DNA of 64,000 nt. It comes from Limnanthes douglasii subsp. nivea (lineage: Eukaryota; Streptophyta; Magnoliopsida; Brassicales; Limnanthaceae). Shown here piece by piece: positions 20,663-31,357 of the stretch. Every line of letters starts with the position of its first letter. The stretch's first letter is position 1. The position numbers and the translations under genes were made by a program. The notes under the pieces are model-generated. The model saw nothing but the letters and a program-made list of their open reading frames with translations, made no database searches and had not been told where the DNA came from. The stretch covers positions 121,198,852-121,262,851 of the forward strand of contig JAUPFV010000004.1 of assembly GCA_036936605.1 (NCBI GenBank), given 5' to 3'.

Positions 20663-23512
20663 TTATAGGACTTTTGAGTTCGGCAGTCGAACTCTCACAC
20701 CAGTTCCTTCTTCATCGTCAGTAGTGGAATCTATTCCATTGGAGTAGTTGTGCTTATCGCCATCTTCCATAGTATGAAATGAGAGGTCTTCGGATTCTAC
20801 ATATTTCCATTAGGGACCAAGGGTCCTCTTCGGAAAAGTCTCATGCAATAGCAGCACCATGTCAGACTTGACTTCATCATCTCTTTTTTCTAAGGAGTCT
20901 ATCACTTCATTGGTATATTTATCAATACCCGCCTGAATAGCTTGCTTCTGCTGGCTCTTTAAGTTCTCCTTCTCCTTGGTCATCTCTGAAACAGAGCTCT
21001 CTAGTTTAGTCTTCTCATTGATTAAGGTTTGAATGACGCCATCCATGGTCTTCACTTACTCCTTCAACGTTTTGAGGTATTTTTCTAAGTCATAATACTT
21101 AGTATGGAGCTCATTTCTGGTTTCTTCCGATGTGGCTAACTTAGTTTCTGAATCCTCATTGTCCTTACTTAAATACCTCAATCTCCTTCTTTAGTACCTC
21201 TATAATTTGTTGAGCATTTAGAAGATTGTTAGACATGGATTGTTTGTTAGAGGTGAGGGAGTTGACAAGGGTCGTCTGACTTTTCACCTGCGTTTCTAGG
21301 TCAAGTATTGGCCGAATATGACCGAGGAGGGAGTGGCTCAGAACATCTTGCTCTTCGGAGACGGAGAAAGATTTACCATTGAAGGTCACCATATTGGTAG
21401 AACTGGAGGGACGGTAGAGACCTGCGAAATCATCCTTCTCATAATCATTGAAATACAAATCAATGTCTTGAAGGGCACTGATGTCCAATTCATTATTAAC
21501 TCCCCCAACAATTTCTCCGGACTGGAGATCTGTTGGGATTTTCTCTTGAAAGGTAGGATCAGCAGGGGCTGGTGGAGGTTGGATTTCTGAAGAATGAAGA
21601 ATTATCTCTTCACCCAGGGTGACCTTCTTCTTCTTAGCATCTTTCTCATCGCTGCTGGCCTTCCGTTTCCTGTCCTTCTCAGGAGGCTTTGGTGGATTAT
21701 GTGACCCTCCGGCCTCCCTCACTGTTTCAACCTCTACTTCTTTGAGTAAGGCTGCATCAATTCCCCTTGGTTCCCGAACCAGTCCCTTCTATGGTTGTTT
21801 GAACCAACCCTGCTGCAGCTTTCTTCTTTTTGTTCTTCATCTTGCTTGGAGCCTTAGCTCTTGAAGGTAAGAACAATTTTCCATCATTGGCCTCTGTCCT
21901 TTTGAGAATCACGCCAGGAGAAGGAATGAGGGTTAACTCTTCCCATGAGAGGTCTCTTTGTCCTGTGGTGTTCCACAGATGAGACCTCACTAAATTTCCT
22001 GATGTGAAGCAGTTGTGGACGAAATTTCCATAATGCTCCACAGCCCATGCATTGAGTTTTGCACAAGTATTTTGCCCCTCCTCCAATGTCCGGTGAACTC
22101 CTTCGGTAGCACTGAAAAAGGAGTAACAAGCCAATCAGAATAGGAACACTTATAATTTAAAAGGGAAAAAAAGAAACTTGAAAAACAAAGAAAAGAAGGG
22201 AAATCACCAATACTTTTCCACCTTCTAGTCAGCATGCTAGGGTTGGTGTTAGCCTTGATCTTCCTACCATTTTCCACGTTACACTAACAAACAGGAACTG
22301 TGTCCTCCAATTCTTTTCGGACTCCAACATGTCATCCACACCTTTGAAGTCATTCCCCATGTTGTGATGGTAGAATGAAATCTTATAGTTCTTGCACAAG
22401 TTTGCTACAACAGCAAACTACCTCATCGGAAGTGGGATCTTTGAAAACTTTGATGCCATGATGCAAGAAAAAAGAGAGTACCAGGCATTGGGGCTTAGCT
22501 GGCTAGGGCAAAGTTTGACCAAGTGAAAGTACGTAACAATTTCTGGGTCCAATGGGAACCGAAGTCCCCAGTTTAGCACTTCGGTGAAAATTACCACCTC
22601 ATTAAGCTTGCAGTCCATGGGAGTCTCCGGAGTAATAGGTATCTTTACCTTTACAGACTCTGGAATCCCCTATTTGGTTCGGCTTTAACCCAACTTAGCA
22701 GTATGGGTGTAAATGTAGTTGATGTTTTGTAAGGCCAATAAATATTTAACGCTAACGTATTTAATCAAGGGCCTACCTTGCCCTCTAAGCACTCCAAAAG
22801 CGATTCTAGATGAGTCATACAAATTTTCACCTTGCTCTTGCCTTTCTTATCAGAATCAGCATCTCCTGTTTGACCTGATGCCTCGGTTTCGAAGGGAGCC
22901 TCCTCAATGCTGTCTTCCATTACCTCTTCCATCACTATGGAAGGTTTGTCAGTTTCCTTAGAAGAATGGGGGGGGGGGGTCAGTTTCTTACACAGAAGGA
23001 TGTTCGGATGGTTGAGCACTTGTTGCCTCTGAAGGCCTAATGTCTGGTTGAGGCTGAGATCCATTGGGCTTGACCAGTGGAGCTGCTTTACATACCTCCA
23101 ATCCCGAGGGTTTTGGCAGTGAATGTGTGGATTGAGTTTTAGTTTAGCGAGTCTTCTGGTGAGGGGTTATCTTCTCCGGAGACTTCTTAATATCATAACC
23201 CATAGAAATAAAGGGATAGGGTTTTCTGATACTTGAAACAACGTTTTTTAGGCACATAAGGTTGGGACTCTTGGACAGAATAACCTGAGGGAAGGGGTAA
23301 AAGGCTTGGTTGAATTAAAGTTGTCTGGGTCTAGGGTTTTTGGAAGAGGATGACCCTTGATCGGCGTCCTGAGTCGGTTCACTGGTTTTCTCACCTGGAG
23401 AAACTAGGAGGCCGACGATGATGCGATTCTCTCTTTCTACCTTCCTCGTTCTCTCTAACTCTGACAAATTCAACCACCCATCTTTCATTAAAGCGTTTCT
23501 GGTTGTGAACAT
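20663..23512 (-). pseudogene. Antisense accessory gene of element B (Transposase_28-like)
   Basis: Starts at the ATG at 23512 (MFTTRNALMKDGWLNLSELE). The core near 22600-22420 reads VVIFTEVLNWGLRFPLDPEI and LCPSQLSPNAWYSLFSCIM, the same domain as in A and D. After a probable intron (AG at about 22111) come LNAWAVEHYGNFVHN, a Lys-rich linker and a long coiled coil (21250-20860). A TAA at 20810-20812 interrupts just before WKYVESEDLS; the acidic tail then runs to 20663. The WK position matches DLWKQV in A and SFWKLV in D, so the true C-terminus lies beyond that stop. Further stops and frame changes make it a pseudogene. A TATA box (TTATATAAATAC, minus strand) lies at 23601-23612. Confidence 0.77.
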
Positions 23513-23950
23513 AAACTCTCTCAAGAACGATTTGGAGGTAAAGATGAATATCTCTCTAGAAAATCTTTGAGTGTGGAAGACAATAAAATAGTAAAAGAGT
23601 ATTTATATAATAGTAAAGAAGTAACAGTTACCTAGGAGAAGTTGAAGAGGGTTTCTACAATGATTAAAGGCTACGGAAACGTGTGAAGAGTCAAATGCCT
23701 AGGTAACTATGTAGACTTAGTGGGCACGCCGGTCTAGGAAAAATAACGGCTGGTAGGTCAAACCAAACATTGACACATGTCCCACGATCAATAAGAAAAC
23801 TCTTAGAATTCTGGGAAGAGAAAACATTCCTGATAAATTTCAAACTGGGTTAGTGTTGAAAATGAAATTTTTAGTCCGGACGACACGAGCAGATCGGATG
23901 AAGTTGGTACTTGATTGGTAGATTTTTAGCCCTACCAAAAATATTTAGTG

Positions 23951-24341
23951 AGGCCTAAAAAAAGGGCTACTAATGAGTTTGGATACTTCAGACACAACCC
24001 ACTTCTTAATCCAGACAGGGGTAATTCGGACCAAAACACTCCACTAAAAAATCCGAGCACGACAAATGTAATATACCTTTTGACTAAGTTATCTGGTAAT
24101 CTACTTAAAAGACTAATGGGTCCTTAAACTTGACCCAGTTTCACAACTTGACTCGGTAAGCCCATGGTTCATTAAATTAAGAGTATAAATACCCCAACCA
24201 CTCTCATTAATGAGGGTGATCAACATTGAATATAAGCAGACTCCTTTATTATCTCACTACTTCTCACACTAAACACAAAATACTTCAAACTTACCAAAAA
24301 ACTTTACCAAACTACCCCCATGCCGAAAATAAACCAAACCA
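23951..24341 (+). repeat. Polypurine tract (23951-23970) and 3' LTR (23971-24341) of element B
   Basis: AGGCCTAAAAAAAGGGCTAC is a good polypurine tract for plus-strand priming. The LTR begins TAATGAG (TG mutated to TA) and ends CCAAACCA; GAAGT follows. TAGCCCT about 40 bases upstream can pair with AGGGCTA inside the tract. Confidence 0.9.
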
Positions 24342-24346
24342 GAAGT

Positions 24347-25440
24347 GATCGTAAGAAAGTGCATTTCCAATCAGATAGAGAACACTATTCTTCACCGAAA
24401 GATAAAAAGGATAAGCATCAATATATTTCATTCAGTGATAAGGAATTTTCTAGCTCAAATTCCGAGGGCAATTTGTTTAAACAAGGAAGGTACCAAAATT
24501 CTTCGACGGGAGAAAGAAGTTAGCATAAAAAAATATGCAAGTAATATAATCAAAGAAGGAAAGTAGACGTTGAAATTTGAGAAAACATTTATGGTATGAG
24601 GGGAATACATCCAACTAGTATGTTAAAACAACAGATCAAAACTAGTATGCATTAATTGGAACCAATGGAGATAATCAATATATGTAAGGATTAGATTGGA
24701 GGAATTATCCTCTGTCTATTGACATTAGGTCAATACTGCTTCCGAGGTGTTTTGATATTTCAAAATTAGAAAAGTTTGATAGAACGCAAGATCCTGATGA
24801 TCATACTCAATAGTTCAAGAACTACATGATGAATTTTAAGGATGATAATAAGCTGGTTTGCAGAGCATTTTCTCAGACTTTTAAGGGTACTACTTTGAAG
24901 TGGTATAATTAGATTCCAAAGGTATGTATTACCAACTTTAGATTTTTTTACATTACTATCCTAAGATAATTTGTAGGAAGTACGGAAATACAAGCCAATG
25001 ACGATACAATCATACAATGCAAACAAGAAGTGGGGGAAAAGTTAAAAGACTATACTAGACGATTCATATTAACGAATATATAATTGAAAGATTGTGAAAA
25101 ACTTGTTTGTATGGAAGCTTTCAGACAAGGATTGCTTCCAAATGTTTTTGCAAATGAGACTACTAGAAGAAGAGTTTTGACATTTGGAGCTTTGATGGCT
25201 CAGGCTGAAGAACAGATTAAAGTAGAGGAGTCAACTAGAGTTCAGGGCATGAACTTGCTAGCCAAGGGAATCAAGGGTATACATCAAATTCCCAAGCACC
25301 ATCTCATCGGATGATGAACAATTATATACCTCCTCGAACATGAGGGGCTCATACTCAAGTTTCTAGCTACTAATTTCATATACCGATACCAAATCAGCGA
25401 ATAAGACCAAAATATTTCACGGAGTTAACTGAGAATGTTG
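24347..25440 (+). pseudogene. gag, second piece, element C
   Basis: Continues from 3998: SDRKKVHFQSDREHYSSP..., a Ser/Lys-rich region, then FDISKLEKF, RTQDPDDHT, LVCRAFSQTFKGTTLKWYN (Retrotrans_gag), KQEVGEKLKDYTRRF, and CMEAFRQGLLPNVFANETTR. The last of these shows the Gln codon that is a stop in A. Stops occur at about 24811, 24909 and 25079. Confidence 0.85.
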
Positions 25441-26420
25441 CTGCTATTTTTGAGAAATCTAAAGGTCAGGTGAACTTTAGAAAACCAGCTCTTATAAATA
25501 AACCAAGGGAAGAATGCAATAATAGGTTTTTCAAGTATCACAATGACATTGGGAATGACACTGCAGATTGTATATCGTTAAAGAATGAGATGCAGATTTT
25601 AATAGTTGACAAGTTAACCATTTTTGTTAAAGGACAAAACAGTATGCAGAAACCTCAAAGCACGTCGGTACATCGGGTTGTTAATACAAACTCGAAGCTA
25701 GAGAATATGTTGATGATCAAGGATTCAAAGTTTGACAAGTTTGATGCAATATCAGAATATCTAGAATCGGACCCAGATCGTTTGGTTTTGTTATCAGTGG
25801 GTGAACCGGTTGTTCATGGCCGAGTTTGAAGCTTGTGTGAATTTTTTGAATATCTAGCAATATTTGGGGGAGTCAGTATTGTTGGAAATACAAACAGTTC
25901 TAGAAAAGTAATGTAGTGAGTTTGGCTACTCTAGAATGTCTACTCATTTAGAATCGTATTTTGTCTTTTTTGACGAGGATAATATAAGGGGCATAACAAG
26001 ACCTCATGAAGGTGAAGTATTTATAAGGACAGGCATTATTGGGGTTGAAATGCAACATATTTTGATAGATTTATGAAGTTCAGCAAATGTATTTTTCACG
26101 TATGATAGGATGTTGCTTAATCCATCTAAGTTTCTCCGATCTGATCGTACCATAATTGGGTTTACAAGAGTGACTGCTCAAGTGATTGGAGAATTTGAAG
26201 GAGGAGTAGATTTAGAAAAATGTCGTTTTAAAAAGAAACTCTAAGTTTTGTTTATGGTGGTCGAATGCCCAACCAGTAATCATACTATCTTTAGGAGATC
26301 TTGGTTATTAAGAATGTATGTTGTTGTCTACACCGTCCATCAATGTTTGAAATATGTTATTAGGAATCGTGTTGGGTGATTCGAAGCGATCAACAAGTAG
26401 CCAACAAGTGTTATGCAACA
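25441..26420 (+). pseudogene. gag C-terminus and aspartic protease, element C
   Basis: NFRKPALINKPREECNNRF, then FKYHNDIGNDTADC (first Cys of the Cys-His block changed to Phe), SEYLESDPDRLVLLSVGEP. The protease active site is destroyed: HILIDL is followed by a stop where DTG is expected, then SSANVFF (about 26060-26095). It ends near AVSTVHQCLKYV-like sequence at 26330. Confidence 0.83.
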
Positions 26421-26589
26421 TCTCTTCATGCTGGAAGACATACTTCCAATGACCAGATGACTGAATAGCAACCAAGGGGGTTAACCTCAGATGAAGATGG
26501 AGTGGATGATTCGAGGGAAACCCCGGGTCCTTTAGCAGTATGCGAGAATGTCGAGGAATATACATTTGCTAATGAGAAATCATTGCGGA

Positions 26590-27850
26590 TGTGAACATTA
26601 TTGTCACCTATTTTTCATTATCAGTTGTTGTTTCTGTTTGATAATTTGGATGTTTTTTCTTGGAAAATAGAGGACGTAGTAAGGGTTCCACCCGAGGTGA
26701 TATGTCATAACTTAGCTTTAAATCCGAATTCAGGCCTATTATTCAGAAGAAGTGAGCTTTCTATATGGAAATATTTGAGGCCATTGTGGCAGAGGTGGAT
26801 CGTTTATCCAGGGTCGGAAATATTCGGGAGGCACAATATCTACTTTGCACGGCTAACCCATTATTAGTTAAATGAATAACAAAAAATGAAAGATTTAAAA
26901 ACGTGTATGTCCCAAAGACCCATTTCTTGTTCCTCGAATAGATCAACTCATTGATTCCACTTCTAGAAATAAAATGTTCTCTTTTATAGATACATTTGCT
27001 GGTTATAACTAGATTCAGATGGATCCAAAGGATCAGGAGAGTACCATGTTTATAACTGATCGAGGATTACATTGTTATAGAGTTATGCCATTTGGTCTAA
27101 AGAATGAATGGTTGACATACAAAATATTGGTGAATAAAGTATTTGCCTCTCAAATTATGAGAAACATGGAAGTTTACATTAATGATATACTTGTCAAAAT
27201 TCTAACAGACGGTGAACACTTAAAATATTTGGAGGAGACTTTTTTGAATTTAAGAACCATTCAATTGAAGTTAAATCCGTAATATGTACTTTTGATGTAA
27301 GATCAGATAAGTTTCTGGGGCATATTATAAATGAAAAAACAATAGAGGATGATCCCGATTAGTTAAAGGCTTTAGTATCAATTACATCACCTCGAACAAT
27401 CAAAGAGGTATAAAGTTTGATGAGAAGGTTAACTGCTCTTAATCGATTTATTTCCCAGTTTTCTGATAAGTGTGTTCCATTTTTCCAATTTTCACGAAGG
27501 CCCAAAGAGTTTATGTGGACACCAAAGTTTGAAATGACGTTTTTGAAGATTAAAGAACATTTATTGTCGCCTGAAATTTTATCCAAGGCTCGAATAGGAG
27601 AACAATTGTTTTTGTATATAACACTGTCGGATTTTGCTGTTAGCATTTTTTGGATAAGAGAGGAAAGAGGAACTTCTACACCAGTTTATTATGTGAGCAA
27701 ACGTTTGTTGGCAGCGGATAAAATATATTTGAGGCTTGACAAATTGGTCTTGGATTTAGTGGTGGCTACTAGAAAGATGCGTTCTTATTTTCAGGCTCAT
27801 ACCATTGTTGTTCGAACTTCTTTTCCATTAAAGAATGTGCTACAATGACC
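26590..27850 (+). pseudogene. Reverse transcriptase, element C
   Basis: LFDNLDVFSWKIEDVVRVPP, ICHNLALNPN, then after frame changes FVPRIDQLIDSTS-like, FIDTFAGYN, ITDRGLHCYRVMPFGLKN, and YINDILVK (about 27173), where the catalytic YIDD is changed to YIND. The connection domain: LTALNRFISQFSDKCVPFFQ, MRSYFQAHTIVVRTSFPL. Many stops. Confidence 0.86.
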
Positions 27851-28515
27851 AAATATTTTTGGTAAAATAACTAAATGGTCAGTGGAGTTGGGAAATTTTG
27901 ATATGAATTTTGCTCCTCGAACAACAATTAAGGCTCAAGTATTTGTATAATTTTTGGTTGAGTTTCATTTAAGTCGATTAGATGAAGGGACAATTAAAGA
28001 ATTATGGCCAGAAGTTTCAACATGGGTGGTTCGAATTGATGGTGGTTTTAGCATATTAGGATCGAGCGCAAATGTTCAATTGATTGCTCCCTCTTGAGAA
28101 GCTATGTACCAGGTTATTTGATTTGGGTTTCATGCGTCGAATAACGAGGTTGAATATGAGTCTACATTGGTTGGTTTAAGCGTTGCAATTATTTGTGGGG
28201 TGAAAACAGTTCGATTAGAGACATATTCACAGCTGGTGGAAAATCACATAGCTAGACTATCCGGGGTTAAGAAAGATTAGTTAGTTTTATATATTCGTGA
28301 ACTTCGAAGGTTAACTCTTTTGTTGGATAAAGTGATTGTTGAGCATATCAAGCGTGGAGATAACAGAGTTGCTGATTCTATAATAGCCATTGCATACACA
28401 GAAGAATATCCATGGATATTGTTACAGCAAAGTCCTTCGATTTTAACAAGATCAAAACAGCGTAAGTATGCCGATAAGGTATTTGTCACTCTAGAGGTAG
28501 ATCGAGGCGACTAAC
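27851..28515 (+). pseudogene. RNase H, element C
   Basis: WVVRIDGGFSILGSSANV, then ASNNEVEYESTLVGL in another frame, TYSQLVENHIARLSGVK, and VEHIKRGDNRVADSIIAIAY. Same order as in A. Stops at about 27947, 28097, 28278. Confidence 0.8.
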
Positions 28516-28559
28516 GCTTTGACATAGTGGAGTTTTTTCTTAGAGGAACGTTGCCATAA

Positions 28560-29482
28560 GATGTTAAGTCAGCTCAGAGGTTAAGGTACAAGACTCATCG
28601 TTATACAATGTTAGATGGTGTGTTGTATAAGAAGACTACAAGTAGACTGTTTTTAGGATGTTTGGGAAAGCAAGAATCTTAATAAATTTTATATGAATTG
28701 CATTATGGGGAAAGGTCAACTCATTGTGGATTCAAGTCTGAAGCGGAGAGTTTTGTTGTCAGGTTATTATTGGCCTTCGATCATGATTCATACTAAGAAT
28801 TTTGTACGAGGTGGCGATACTTGTCAACTATTTGCTAATTATATTCATAAACCAACATCGCCACTTACTTCTATATCCAAAGTAGTTCCTTTTGACAGAT
28901 GGGGATTTGATCTGGTAGGGCCACTACATATGGCTTCTAGAGGACTTCATATGATTATTGTGGCAGTAGACTATATTTTAAAGTGGGCTGAAGCTAAACT
29001 ACTATCCAGACAAGAGCTAAGGATGTTATCAATTTTATTGTGAATAATATTTGCTGTCCATTTTGGCGTTCCTTGAAAGATTACTACAAATAATAGTCTT
29101 TAGTTTAACAATAGATAAATTACTTTTTTTGCAATTCGAGGGGTATAATATTATTTTGTTTGATACCCTTTCATCCGCAAGAAAATGTTCAAGTGAAAGT
29201 AACTAATAGGTTTGTTTTAGAAGGGTTAAAGAAAACTTTAATAGGTACTGCTGGGAAATGGCCGAATTATTTTTAAGAAGTGTTGTGGGATTATAGAAAA
29301 ACTCATAGAGAAGCTACTGAAGAAAATCCTTTTGCCTTGGTATATGGAATGGATGTTGTGAGCCATTCGAAATCAAATTTTCCTTCTATAGAATACTTCA
29401 TTATTTTGAAGAGTGGAATGAAGAAGCAAAGAGGACAGACCCATGCAACATTGAGCACTTCAAATTATACTGGGAGTTATTT
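28560..29482 (+). pseudogene. Integrase, element C
   Basis: Zinc region: KRRVLLSGYYWPS, GGDTCQLFANYIHKPTSP (first Cys of the CxxC lost). Core: RWGFDLVGPLHMASRGLHMI, a damaged TTNNSLQF for TTDNGPQF, HPQENVQVKVTNR, and LWDYRKTHREATEENPFALV. The C-terminal domain is largely missing: the sequence jumps from a WNEEAKRT-like stretch to HATLSTSNYTGS, a decayed WNIEHFKLYW. Confidence 0.82.
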
Positions 29483-29535
29483 GTTCTATTTTCAAACTTT
29501 TTTGACAATATGATTTTATTGTTTGTTGGTATATG

Positions 29536-29587
29536 TAGCATACTCTTTCCTCTCCTATTGGCCCAAGAAGGTTTTTACGGGGTGTAT
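29536..29587 (+). other. Conserved post-integrase motif, copy in element C
   Basis: GTAGCATACTCTTTCCTCTCC...AAGGTTTTTACGGGGTGTA, about 55 bases after the integrase end. It is clearly recognisable although the nearby coding region is heavily decayed. Confidence 0.75.
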
Positions 29588-29704
29588 ATCAATAAAATTC
29601 TTTTTCGTAGCCAATGATTATTTTAAATAAACATACTTAAGTTATTTTGGGAATTACGCAAAGACTCGTCATCTTTGAAGTAGTTAACAAAAAAAATTAA
29701 GTGA

Positions 29705-30215
29705 TAGTAAATGTTTGAAGTGTTACACGTCCATTCAAAGCATTGTTCGAAGTAATAATAATGTTCGAAGTGATACACGTCCATTTAAAGAACTGATCGA
29801 AGTAATAATAATGTTTGAAGTGCTAAACATCCATTTAAATCATTGTTCAAAATAATAATAATGTTGGAAGTATTACACGTCTATTTAAAGCACTATTCGA
29901 AGTGATGGTAATATTTGAAGTGTTATACATCGATTTAAAGCACTGATTCAAAGAGATAATAATATTCGAGGTGCTAACATTCGGTAAACGCACTGTTTCA
30001 CGTAATGATAATATCTGAAGTGATAAACGTTCATTGAAATCACTAATGCAAGTGATGTTAGTCTTCGGGGTGTTAACATTCGTTAAACGCACTATTTGAA
30101 GAGGTGGTAGTATTCGACGTGCTAACGTTCATTAAAAGCACTATTTCAAGTAATGGTAATATTCAAGGTATAAATGCTCATAAAAGGAATTAGTTAAAAT
30201 AAAGTTATTATTCGA
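29705..30215. repeat. Tandem repeat, about ten degenerate copies of a 50-bp unit (element C)
   Basis: Unit: GTTCGAAGTAATAATAATGT, TCGAAGTGATACACGTCC, ATTTAAAGCACT. The period of 50 is clearest at 29740-29950 and decays rightward. It is the C counterpart of the arrays in the other gypsy elements. Confidence 0.85.
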
Positions 30216-30310
30216 AGTAGTAACACCTTGTTCATAAAAGATAAATTATGCAATATGAGATAAGTTATGAAATAAAAGAAGGCATTGTTCCTTAGAAAAA
30301 TAAAAATTCA

Positions 30311-30436
30311 TCTTTAAGCCATACAAAAAGATAAGTTCAAGTGCCAAGCGTTTAAGCACTTACAAGGGATGGTCTTTAAGCCATACAAAAAGAAAAGTTC
30401 AAGTGCCAAGCATTTAAGAACTTACAAAGGATGGTA
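30311..30436. repeat. Two-copy direct repeat, period 62 (element C)
   Basis: TCTTTAAGCCATACAAAAAG followed by ATAAGTTCAAGTGCCAAGC occurs at 30311 and again at 30373 with few changes. It lies between the 50-bp array and the end of the antisense gene. Confidence 0.85.
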
Positions 30437-30486
30437 CAAACATAAACGAAAGATAACACAAAAACGATGATTCAAAAACACAAAGA

Positions 30487-30720
30487 TTAGTCCTCTTGGT
30501 CTTTACTGTGAGAATTATCTGAGCTTCCTTCCAAGGAGCTTCTTTTAGTGATCAGAGACGTCATCATCTTCCTCTAATTCAATTTCTTCAGAGGATTCAG
30601 TTTTATGGGTTCAAAAGCTTTTCTAGGGCGTTTTTCTATGCGAATTGATTTTCAGAAGCCTTATAAATTTTCCTTTAGAAATGCGAGATGGAATTCACGG
30701 AGTAAAGTGATTGTTGTTTG
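30487..30720 (-). pseudogene. Antisense accessory gene of C, C-terminal piece
   Basis: Minus strand ends SSLEGSSDNSHSKDQED and TAA (30487-30489), an acidic Ser-rich tail like that of A. Element D interrupts the gene at 30720. The remainder continues at 40874. Confidence 0.7.
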
Positions 30721-31017
30721 TGAAGAGTTTAAGAATATCTCTAGGGTAATTTTGTGTTACGAGAATCTTTTAGTGTCCAAATAGAGTCAAGTTCTTTGTT
30801 TAGGAGCTTTTTTAGAGAGAGAAAGTAATAACGAGACTAAGTAGAGAGAGAAAGTATTATTATATTCATCTCGGGATCTATATATCCTTCGAAATGCTAC
30901 ATGTCTCTTCGAACTAACCCAGTTCAATACTCCAAATGATACATGTCTCTTCGAAAAAATGTCTTCCTAACAAGTATATCCTTCGAATACAAACTACTTT
31001 TTACGTCACACTAACCA
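30721..31017 (-). repeat. 3' LTR of element D (297 bp)
   Basis: TGAAGAGTTTAAG...CTAACCA. The first 159 bases match 40463-40621 with about seven differences. The U3 part (30880-31017) is not similar to the other LTR and contains TACATGTCTCTTCGAA twice (30898 and 30940). A TATA-like GATATATAG (minus) lies at about 30878-30888. Confidence 0.88.
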
Positions 31018-31144
31018 GTAGCCCCCCAATCCTTGCAATGTCTTAGCAAGGCTTGACTCAGGCCTTGGTAATATCGTGCATCAGAATTCACAGTATCAGC
31101 ATATCACAGCCACCAATACAAGGCTAATATATTGCAAGGATTGG
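31018..31144 (-). other. Polypurine tract of D with 14-bp inverted repeat
   Basis: On the minus strand GCAAGGATTGGGGGGCTAC precedes the LTR TG. CCAATCCTTGCAAT (31026-31039), which overlaps the tract, is matched by ATTGCAAGGATTGG at 31131-31144, a perfect 14-bp inverted repeat with a 91-base loop. A smaller CAAGGC/GCCTTG pair lies inside. Confidence 0.8.
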
Positions 31145-31357
31145 ATCAAGAAGATATGACATCAGCAGTCGTACTTCCTTGCCAGCGCATCTTTTAAGAG
31201 ATCTTTTTGTATTCCCATACTGGATTATGCCTCTGCAGCTTCTCCCGCGTTTTTTCTATCAACAATTGTGCACCTATGTTTCCCATAATGCCCCTAGGCA
31301 AACAAGAGAAATTGTCCACAAGCTTGACTTATCATAAAAGCCAATTGTCTTCTATAA

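Larger units (their letters stand above)
3999..24341 (+). mobile_element. Ty3/gypsy retrotransposon B, inserted in C and itself split by A
   Basis: Bounded by direct LTRs (3999-4368 and 23971-24341) and flanked by a 5-bp target duplication GAAGT (3994-3998 and 24342-24346). Plus-strand order: LTR, primer site, gag, protease, RT, RNase H, integrase, motif, repeats, antisense gene, polypurine tract, LTR. Without A (10.4 kb) its length is about 10 kb. LTR identity is about 90 % by eye count over 370 bases, so it is much older than A. The coding region has many stops and frameshifts and the RT active site is altered (YIDS for YIDD), so it is not autonomous. Confidence 0.92.

Noticed and set aside
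22960..22985. Run of about ten G in the antisense gene of B as a functional slippery site
   Set aside because: A lone homopolymer in a decayed gene; more simply a mutation or sequencing artefact.
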